In this document: piece after piece, positions 54,346-62,440 of the stretch
Layout: every line of letters begins with the position of its first letter
How positions within the stretch are numbered: the first letter of the stretch is position 1
Source: Porites lobata
Lineage: Eukaryota > Cnidaria > Anthozoa > Scleractinia > Poritidae
Reading direction: 5' to 3'
DNA length: 64,000 nt
Assembly (NCBI GenBank): GCA_942486035.1
Contig: CALNXK010000006.1
Location: 4,294,001 to 4,358,000, forward strand
The notes under the pieces: model-generated
Databases searched by the model: none
The model's input: the letters and a program-made list of their open reading frames with translations, nothing else
What the model was told of the DNA's origin: nothing
Made by a program: the position numbers and the translations under genes

Positions 54346-56391
54346 ATGGATATAAAGACCTTGCTGGACAATCTTCATGATGAAGTATCCTGTTCTGTGT
54401 GCATGTGTGCATTCACTGATCCAAAGCAGTTGCCTTGTTTGCACAGTTTCTGTCTTCATTGCCTGAACGGAATTCAACGAACGAGCGGCGTCCATGGTAA
54501 AATTACATGCCCCGAGTGCAGGAGACAGTTTCAAATCCCTGGAAGTGGAAATCCTAGCGAACTTCCCACCAATTTTCGTATCAACAGTTTGCTAGATGTC
54601 TTGGCAAGAAAAGAGTGCAGCACAGCTAACGTGAAATGTGGAAACTGCGACAAGCAGAGCGCCCAGACCTTATATTGCTTCCAGTGTTGTTCTTTCTGGT
54701 GCGAGGAATGTATTTTAGGACATAACATAATACGCATCAATAAAGAACACAGAACGCTGGCACTGAAAGATTTTCAAGATCAAGACATCGAGGCCGTGTT
54801 AAAGAGACCAGCATTTTGTCAGAAGAAACGACATGAAAGCAAAGAGTTGGAGGTCTTTTGTAAGGACTGTAAAGTCGCCATTTGCAACACTTGTGCCTTA
54901 ACGCTCCATGAAGGTCACGGAAAGATGCTTTTGGAAGAAGCTACAGACGCGCGCAAGACTCAGATCAACTCCATGACTCAGTCTTTAATAGAAAAAGCAA
55001 AAGAAAAACGCAAAGAACTCGAGCAATTTAATGAAAAGAGCACGGACATTAAACTACAAGTTGCCGACTTTAAAAGACAAGTGCAGACGAATGTGGATCA
55101 AGTTATTGCAATCATCGAAGCGAGGAAACAGGATGTTTTTGCTGCAGTCGATAATCAAGCGAAAAAATCACTGGAATCTCTCTCAAAGAAAAAAGGACAA
55201 GTTGAAAATCAAGTGAAATTAATTGAATCGGCAATTGAACAAACTAAAGCTCTTGTGAAACGAAGCTTTAGTACTGAAATCCTTGGATTCAGTGAAACAT
55301 TTGATACAATCCTACGGGAACAGGGCACCCAAGGAAACCGTGACATTGAATGTATTCCTCGGTTTAGTTTTACTAAAAGTGAAAAACTGATTAACGTGTT
55401 GAACAATGAAGGGATAGGTAATGTAAAAATTGTTTTCAGCGAAACTAAAGCCCAACAATCAGGAGCTAAAGGTAACGAAAGTAGTAAAGTAATTGCTGGG
55501 ATTAAAGGGGCAAATGTTCGTGACAGTCCTCTTGAGACTCGGGTACAAACCAGGCGCTTCGGATCTGTGCTGTCATTTGGACAAAAAGGTAAGTCTGTTG
55601 GAATGCTTAACTATCCCTGGGGGGTGGCAGTGAATGATCGTGATGAAATTGCTGTGACTGAGCACTGGAACCACAGGGTTTCAGTGTTTAGTAGTGATGG
55701 TACCCACTTAAGATCGTTTGGTAGAATCGGTAACAATAATGGTGAGTTCAGGTACCCTACAGGGATCGCTTTTGATAGTCATGGCAATATTGTAGTGACA
55801 GACTGTGCTAACCACAGGGTGCAAGTCTTTGATAGGAATGGTAACTTTCTTAGTAAGTTTGGTGAAGAAGGAAGTCGTGATAATCAGCTTGAATACCCTC
55901 AAGGTTTATCAATAAACGGTAACGGTGATATTATTGTTGCTGATAACGGTAGCAAATTAATCAAGATATTCTCCTCTAGTCACAACTATTTGCGTAAGTT
56001 TGGTGGAGCAGGTTCATTGGTCACTCCCTATCACTGTATCCAACATGGTCAATATTTTATAGTCTCAGATTACGGTGATCATTCCCTTAAAATGTTTGAT
56101 CTTGAGGGAAAATTTATTTCTAAATTTGGAAAACAGGGGAACAAGGATGGAGAGTTCAATCAACCCCTTGGCTTGTCAGTTAACAAAGAAGGATTGCTAA
56201 TGGTCTGTGATGCGGGAAATCACAGAGTTCAAGTATTTGAACTGAGTGGAAAGTTTGTTACAAAATTTGGAAGTGAAGGTAACGGGAGAGGAGAGTTGAA
56301 GAATCCAATTTCTACAGCAATTCTTAGTGATGGAAGAATAGTTGTGTGTGAATTTCATAACAACCGAATCCAGGTATTTAAGCATAAATGA
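54346..56391 (+). CDS. TRIM-NHL protein T4, RING-B-box-coiled-coil-NHL, intact
   Basis: 681 aa, one exon, ATG at 54346 (shared start MDIKTLLDNLHDE). RING C3HC4: C16, C19, C31, H33, C36, C39, C55, C58. B-box 1-like cysteines run from C98 to C122; B-box 2 has C158, H163, C172, C175, C180, C183, H188, H191. A coiled coil spans about 200-310, and a linker of about 90 residues has no filamin domain. A six-bladed NHL propeller runs from about 402 to the end (blade pattern P-x-G..D-x-x-N-H-x-V-x-V-F). TRIM-NHL proteins are E3 ubiquitin ligases that use the propeller to bind RNA or proteins; in animals they act in RNA silencing, development or innate defence. Cytoplasmic location is expected: no signal peptide or membrane segment. 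This is the only complete copy in the window. Substrate unknown. Confidence 0.93.
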   Translation: MDIKTLLDNLHDEVSCSVCMCAFTDPKQLPCLHSFCLHCLNGIQRTSGVHGKITCPECRRQFQIPGSGNPSELPTNFRINSLLDVLARKECSTANVKCGNCDKQSAQTLYCFQCCSFWCEECILGHNIIRINKEHRTLALKDFQDQDIEAVLKRPAFCQKKRHESKELEVFCKDCKVAICNTCALTLHEGHGKMLLEEATDARKTQINSMTQSLIEKAKEKRKELEQFNEKSTDIKLQVADFKRQVQTNVDQVIAIIEARKQDVFAAVDNQAKKSLESLSKKKGQVENQVKLIESAIEQTKALVKRSFSTEILGFSETFDTILREQGTQGNRDIECIPRFSFTKSEKLINVLNNEGIGNVKIVFSETKAQQSGAKGNESSKVIAGIKGANVRDSPLETRVQTRRFGSVLSFGQKGKSVGMLNYPWGVAVNDRDEIAVTEHWNHRVSVFSSDGTHLRSFGRIGNNNGEFRYPTGIAFDSHGNIVVTDCANHRVQVFDRNGNFLSKFGEEGSRDNQLEYPQGLSINGNGDIIVADNGSKLIKIFSSSHNYLRKFGGAGSLVTPYHCIQHGQYFIVSDYGDHSLKMFDLEGKFISKFGKQGNKDGEFNQPLGLSVNKEGLLMVCDAGNHRVQVFELSGKFVTKFGSEGNGRGELKNPISTAILSDGRIVVCEFHNNRIQVFKHK

Positions 56392-56402
56392 GATAATTTT
56401 GC

Positions 56403-56525
56403 CAGCGAATACAACCGTCTCTCCTCGCTCCTCGTCGTTAGGGACCTTTAGCGGAAAACGTCTTTGCCGCGAAACTTCCTAATAGCGGCGATGAGCGAGG
56501 AGAGTCAGCTGTATTCACAGCGGGC
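56403..56525. mobile_element. Foldback MITE in T4 3' flank
   Basis: Counterpart of 3818-3943: CCAGCGAATACAACCGTC on the left and GTCAGCTGTATTCACAGC on the right, complementary through CTCGCTCCTCGTCG. Confidence 0.7.
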
Positions 56526-57218
56526 TTGAAATAATACTACCTTTGGTGAAGTAAGACTTGAGAAATAGGTCCCGCTATTATACATTGATCATTTAAGCTC
56601 CACTGTTCATGTTTCTGGAGGAATCAATTTTGTGCGATTATTTTCGTTGTTTAGACATTTTGATATGTCGAAATTGGCGTAGTATGTTCTACTTGTAAAT
56701 ATATTTTGTCCATAAATGATATGGATCAGTCCACTGTCGCGTAAAAGTTCAGTTTACGCCGGCGCCACCTTCCTTGCATTGCCTCTATTTTATTTACGCG
56801 CGTAAATACAATGCTTAGAAAGAAAAACTGGACCATATATTGGCTTATATTGAATTGACTAGTTCCAAAAAAAGTAATTAATTGAGATAATTTTCTCTTA
56901 CATTGTAATCTCACATTATTACTAAATAAATTTGCAAATACTTCATATCTAAAAATATTATACTGTTTGATATTTACATACACTTTTGAAAGTGTGATTT
57001 TTGAATGGGTTTTAATCTGTGCAATAGCGAGGACAGCCTGTTGTCAATTTTGTAAGTAAACGGCTTATTTTTACTTACCTTTTTTCAGAGTAATAGACAT
57101 ACATATTTCTCAAAAAGCAAAATACTATTCCCTGTAAATAACTCAAGTGGATTATTTTTTGTCTTAATAAACAACAGTGTAAATGCTATGTTCCTTGTAT
57201 TCAATGTCTCCTAATAGT

Positions 57219-57371
57219 CAAAGGCGGATTTAGTGGGGGGAAGTGGGGACGAGGAAGCCGCGACCACTCCTTTTTTCTTTGAAATTTTGTATGATTTTTA
57301 TAGAATTCTCTGTTTATATAGCTGGCAAGTGTCCCAGCCACCCCTTTCTGAATTTTCTAGATTCGCCCCTG
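57219..57371. mobile_element. hAT-like MITE
   Basis: Counterpart of 7811-7970, with ends CAAAGGCGGATTTAG and CTAGATTCGCCCCTG better preserved here. Confidence 0.6.
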
Positions 57372-57665
57372 CTAATGTATGCGATAACCTGCGCAGGAGA
57401 GTCGACAACGCCACTTAACAGCTAGTCTCGCTTCTTGTGTCACGCGCTTAAGAGAAAAACTAAACAAATTTAGCAGTAACGTTGGAAATTGGTGAAGGCC
57501 ACCTCTCCCATTTTGTCTCATTTACTGCCGGCCACACAAGCACAGGGTTACAAGTCTAATTGGTTGGAATGGTAACTTTATTAGTAAGTTCGGTGAAAGA
57601 GGTGATGACCCGGCTTAGTGAACCTGAAGATTCATCAACGGCGACAGCTGGGCGACAGTCATATT

Positions 57666-58021
57666 GGGGAGCTTAAGCAACTACGACGACGACGACAACT
57701 TCAAAAAACAGTAGGTTTAATGATCATAACAACAACTCTGCACATGCATCACGCTTTTTAGTACATTTCTTTGACGTCCACTGGACTACGACGTGAAACC
57801 TCCTAATTTGACGTTCTATGGAGGACGTGGACATACGACGAAGAATTTTCCTTCCTCTTTTTGCACTTGAATAAAATCCTTAAGAATTCATCTCCAGGAA
57901 AAGTCGCCTGCATTTGACATATTGAGCGGGTCCAAATAGACGCGATTAAGTTTCAAAGAACGCAAATTCATTTTTTTAGGGACGTTTTCACTGTCGTCGT
58001 CTTCGTCGTTGCTTAAGGTCC
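57666..58021. mobile_element. MITE with GCTTAAGCAAC ends and CGACGA arms
   Basis: GGAGCTTAAGCAACTACGAC on the left pairs with GTCGTTGCTTAAGGTCC on the right. Absent from the matching place near 8225, so it inserted after the segmental duplication (or was lost there). Confidence 0.75.
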
Positions 58022-58163
58022 GTATTATTGTTGCTGATAAAGGTAACAAAATAATTCATCAAGATATTCTGTTAAAGAGAGGAATGTTTATGCAAATTTG
58101 GTGGAACAGGTACTCATGTTTGCCAATCCCTATCACTGTATCCTACACAGTCAATATCTTATA

Positions 58164-58323
58164 CAGTTGAAACTGTCTACAACAGCCACCTTGGGGACAG
58201 AAAAAAGTGGCCATTGTAGAGAAGTGGTCGTTGTAGAGGCTGAAACAACAGTGAATGTATACGGAAAGTCCGCCTAAAAAAATGGCCGTTGTAGAGAGGT
58301 GGCCGTTAGTGGAGGTTCGAGTG
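58164..58323. mobile_element. Tc1/mariner-like MITE inside NHL relic
   Basis: TA on both sides; counterpart of 8350-8495 at the same position in the relic, with an extra AAGTGGTCGTTGTAGAG stretch. Confidence 0.65.
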
Positions 58324-59281
58324 TAGTCTGAAACTGTGGTTATCATCTCATTAAAATGTTTGATCCTCAGGGAAGCTTTTGTAAATTTGGACAACGGCAA
58401 CAAGAATGAAGAATTCAACTAGAAAAGCAGGACCGTGTGTTTATGGTCTGTGATTCCACCAACCACAGAACTCAGGTGTTTGAACTGTGTGGAAAGTTTG
58501 TTACAATTGGAAGTAAGGGTAGTGAGAGAGGAGAGTTTATGTTTCCAAGTTCAACAGCAAATCCCACTGATGCAGAGGGATATAGTGACACGCGTAACTC
58601 CCCAGTCGCCTTAATATAATAACAGGTAAATCCATGTTGGAAATAGTGTTCAATTTGTAAATATAATTTTGTCAGCGTGATTTTTGAATGCGTGCTAACC
58701 TGTTCAATAGCCTGAGGCTCACATTTCTCTACCAAAAAAGAGAGGGGGGAATACTTAGCAAAATTTTACACGGGTAGGCTCTGCCCCGAGGTCCAACCTC
58801 TTTTTCCTTTATTTAATATTTTTAACAGAAAAATGACCTTTTTCGTTTATTTTTTGTTGACAAATGGTATCCCTTTCACATACTACTTTAGAACGCTGCT
58901 TTCCTTTTAGTTGCTATGAATGCAACGTCTTATAAATATGGCACAGCCTGTGTTAGCCCTTTTGGGTCCTTTCACAGACCGCAATGACAGGTATTCTAAC
59001 CTTTTCATATACTTCAACTAGTAAACCCTTAATGTCTGAGTTGCCTGAAGCCTGAAAAAGCCTCCCCGTATAGGCCATCATAAGGAGTACCCCCCCTCTC
59101 TTCCCCACGCCGGAGGGCGTCATCCAGTTTTACGATTAAATTTTCCTTCAATTTTCTCAAAACAACAACATGTTATTACCAGGCAATACCTTAAGTGAAT
59201 TACTTTTTGTCTTATAATAAGCAATTTTCTATGAAGGAAATGAGGGAAAAGCTAGATTTCGATGCCCTTGCTTCTCGCTTC

Positions 59282-59375
59282 TAGCCTGCGAACACAAAAG
59301 TATTGCTTCTCTCCATCCGGGTGGAGAGAAGCGTCGACCGCAAATTTGTCATCTTTTGTCCGTGTCGGCAGGCTA
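59282..59375. mobile_element. Short foldback MITE
   Basis: Counterpart of 9426-9519 with the same internal hairpin. Confidence 0.7.
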
Positions 59376-60726
59376 TCTCGCCTCTGGTTCCAACGCCATG
59401 ATAAACTAAAGAGGGAAAGCAGTTTACTTGGATGCTAAGTAGGCTTCTCATGCGAGTTTGATTTGGAGGTAAATAGGGGCCATGGGGTACGTGAAGCTCT
59501 CTCTCTCCAATCCTCTTCAACTCACTTTTCTCACCGTCTCTTTGCCCTAGCCCCTCAGAGAACCTGCTCACAGACTATCAACTTATTTCTGGCTCTCGAC
59601 GTTTAAGAAAAGTAGGGAGCAAACGGAATACAAAAACACTTGGAATGTGGGTTTTGAAGGTGATCACGCGGTTTAAAGGCAATCACGTAGATGACTGCTA
59701 GTCACGAAACTTTAACTTGATTTTAACTATTAGTGGTCACGTCCTGAAAATAAGCGTTCGAGAGACTTGCCGAGTTACCTTCGGCTTGTAATGACCACAG
59801 CTGAAGGCGAAAGGAAAAGGTATTAAAAATATTATCTCAAGATGATAACCATTTTCAACAGCTAGGGTAGTTTTAGTAGCAATATCAGTAAAACTGCTTA
59901 TCGATGAGCCACTTAAATCCGAAATGATCAAACTTTAGATACCATGTCCCTTATTTCAGCTGTTTAGTTTTGTTTCACTCATTCAGTTTGCCCTTTTTTC
60001 TATTGCCTTTGTTTCAGAATTTCTTTCACCAGCTGTAGTCGTTTCAATAAACCGAACATAACTTACCTGAGTAACTCGGTAAGTCTCTCGAACTTAACAC
60101 TCACTTCTCAGATGGTGTCCACCACCAAGATGAGAGTAGAAAATATTGACGATCTATCGATGAGCCACTCAAACCTGAAATGACCAAACTTGAGATAAGT
60201 TATGCCTTCTGTTCATTTTCATCTCATTTCTTGTAACACCTCACCGCACTATACAGTATTGTTACAGTTATTGTTACAGCAGAAAGGTGATTATATGGAA
60301 CTGTACTATAGCTATAGTCGACAGTTAATCAGGTCAGTAAATCTAATATCCTTTACAGGCAAGTGGAGTCTGAAGCTAGAGATTGCAGTTCGTGTCGCGA
60401 TTCTCAAGTCAGGTCATCTTTGCTTTTCACTGAAAAACTGCTGAGCGATCATTTTCAATTTTTCGATTTTCTCCTCAGGCAATACAAGCTGTTTTTAATT
60501 GATATATTCGCAAGTGGCTAATTATTGTGCAAAAGAAGGCAGAAAATATACAACCACACCACACTGAGGCTTTTGTTGAATTGAGAAAAATTTTCCCCCA
60601 TCATTTAAGAAGAAATCCACACTCAAACTGCAAATGCGCATATTATTCTAATTTCCTTGCTATACTACAATCGGTGACAAGGCATTTAGCACGAAAGTTC
60701 TAAAGAGTCGGGACCGCCATTTTACA

Positions 60727-61380
60727 TGGTCATCCGAGCCGAGACCTAGGGGCATCTAGTTGGGTCGATAAAATGTTTGTGGTGAGCGTTTACTGTAAGA
60801 TCGAGATGAGCCCGAGTTTTCGAGACCAGCATTCAAATAAGCTTGAGTCAATTCAAAAAAGGGCACTGTATACATCCATGCCATAGTTACTTAGATGCCC
60901 TTAATACTACCAACCTTAGCAGCTTGAAAGAAAGACGAACTCAGCTCGATCTGCTGTAAATATATTCAGAAGATGACTCAAAATGACCACCCCATTAACT
61001 TCCTCAAGCCGAGAACAGCAATTAGTGGTCATAGTTACAACTTGCGGGCCAGCGACAATCGAAATATTGTTTACGCTGACAGGAGTTGTTGCCGGACACA
61101 GCGTTCAGGTTCCTTTATTTTATTCGCAAGTAAATATCTGAATATGTAAATAGTTATATTTAAGATATTTTTCTTGTTTCTACAAGTAGTGTTAATTATT
61201 TGTTGATTGTTAATTTATAGCCCTTTAATTTAGTTAATTCTGCAATGTGGCAAATAAACGGTATATTTATTTATTTATTTATCTATTTATTTAGCACCTC
61301 GTCTCGATCTTACAGTAAGCTTTCACCACGAACATTTTGTCGTCCCGACTAGCTGCCCCTGGGTCTCCGAGGATGAGCCA
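60727..61380. mobile_element. Foldback element (~85 bp arms) split by a LINE fragment
   Basis: The left arm (60727-60810) includes GAGACCTAGGGGCATCTAGT and TACTGTAAGATCGAGATGAG. The right arm (61296-61380) is its complement, with CTCGTCTCGATCTTACAGTA and ACTAGCTGCCCCTGGGTCTC. About 460 bases of LINE sequence lie between. Confidence 0.75.
60832..61293 (+). mobile_element. 5'-truncated LINE 3' end
   Basis: Degenerate translation shows the C-terminus of a LINE reverse transcriptase: ESIQKRALYT, then YLDALNTTNLSSLKERRTQL, then KYIQKMTQNDHPINFLKPRT and HSYNLRASDNRNIVYADRSC, in two frames with stops. The 3' end is GGCAAATAAACGG followed by a (TTTA)n tail at about 61262-61293. It is not closely related to the LINE at 12-19 kb. 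5' truncation is usual for LINE copies. Confidence 0.75.
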
Positions 61381-61418
61381 CGCGAAGGTCTAGCTGCTTG
61401 CATTGCAAAGACCCTGGG

Positions 61419-61571
61419 CGCGATCCATTCAACCAAAATTCCAATCGACCGGGAAAAGTGGTCCATCTAAAAAGGTGGACCCGTTTTTTCGAAATTTTTT
61501 CGGTTGGACCGAACCGATCCATTGAGTTTTGGACCGAAATTTCCAGACATTTTGGTTGAATGGATCACGCG
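61419..61571. mobile_element. MITE with GCGATCCATTCAACC ends
   Basis: CGCGATCCATTCAACCAAAA on the left and TTTTGGTTGAATGGATCACG on the right are inverted repeats. A second pair of GGACCG/CGGTCC-like motifs lies inside. Confidence 0.8.
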
Positions 61572-62226
61572 GCTTCGAGCGGCTTCGCGACCCCTGTCAG
61601 TCTTGGTCCGGCCCTGTTAATCGAGCCATGAACCTTTTGTCATTCTGCAGAATATGCCGACGGGTTTTTAGCTTTCTAATTTTATATATTCTTTATGGCA
61701 TGGGAGCCTGGAAAGATAAATATGGAGTACATATAAATATAAGAATCAACCGAGTTCTGAGCCGAGTAATAAACGTACCGCTAACATTACGAGTAACATA
61801 GTTATATACTTCAGTAACCTACTACAGTAAAACCTGGTAAAACGAGCAACAAAAAAACTTGCAGGTTCTTTTGCAGCATTGGTGCTAAACATGTTGAATT
61901 GCGTTACTTACCCCGTTATACCCGCACCCACTTTTAAACCTGTCTTACAACAAATATAAAGGTTGTAAGGTTCTTTTTGTGAGCGGTAAAACGCGCAACA
62001 TCGATATCGCTATAAGTCGTTTTGCAGCAAACTCCCCGGGGGTGGAGGTACTTCTTTATATAAGTGAACATAAATCCGTGTGTTATTCGTTTGTAAACCG
62101 TATGAGTGTACACAAATATTCAAACAATTTCAGTAGTCCATGCTTTAGCCTGCCTAGCCAACTTTTCCGAACGAATTCCTCTTTTCTGCTCTCCCTCAAC
62201 TTTCTTGACCATGCACCACGCGGAAA
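61572..62226. other. Spacer leading into T5 duplicon
   Basis: From about 62100 the sequence aligns with 5125 onward and 53965 onward (TATTCAAACAATTTCAGTAG). Before that, a mariner-like left end CAGTAAAACCTGGTAAAACG at about 61826 lacks a clear partner. No gene. Confidence 0.4.
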
Positions 62227-62440
62227 CGCTTAATTCTCGGAAATACAGGATGTTTATTATTATTCCGTCAAACCATCAAAACATGTCAAGACACACTATT
62301 TGATTGGTTAATAATACAGAGTTTAGTCTGGGTCACAAGACAAGACTTCATTGTTCATTCGCAAAACCATTCCCTTGATCGTCAACAACTAGGCCATTAA
62401 GTTTTCGAAAAGTAACCTTGACTTGTTTTCAACCTTTTCC
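62227..62440 (+). promoter_or_regulatory. Conserved upstream block of T5, putative promoter
   Basis: Aligns with the blocks before T2 and T4, with the inverted CCAAT at about 62303-62307. Function inferred from conservation. Confidence 0.4.

Larger units (their letters stand above)
57478..58616 (+). pseudogene. Diverged NHL-repeat relic with two MITE insertions
   Basis: Counterpart of 8088-8812. Readable pieces include GNFISKFGERGDD and MVCDSTNHRTQVFELCGKFV. It is interrupted by MITEs at 57666-58021 and 58164-58323; only the second is shared with the other duplicon. Several frameshifts. Confidence 0.75.
53325..60682. repeat. Segmental duplicon carrying TRIM-NHL copy T4
   Basis: Partner of 4465-10822 with the same order of stub, foldback, upstream block, TRIM-NHL, hAT-like MITE, NHL relic, mariner-like MITE and noncoding tail. 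It keeps the full propeller that T2 has lost. The tail 59376-60682 has no conserved coding frame. Confidence 0.85.

Noticed and set aside
54301..54740. Antisense frames inside TRIM genes, repeated in every copy
   Set aside because: They mirror the conserved sense strand; the same shadows appear over T1-T5 and relics and carry no independent signature.
54346..56391. Template/variable-repeat mechanism (diversity-generating retroelement) for the NHL loops
   Set aside because: Changes are not limited to adenines, and no matching template repeat or dedicated reverse transcriptase is near; the LINE and BEL/Pao enzymes are ordinary.
61824..61995. Possible MITE starting CAGTAAAACCTGGTAAAACG
   Set aside because: Only one end is clear; the matching opposite end and TA duplication could not be found.
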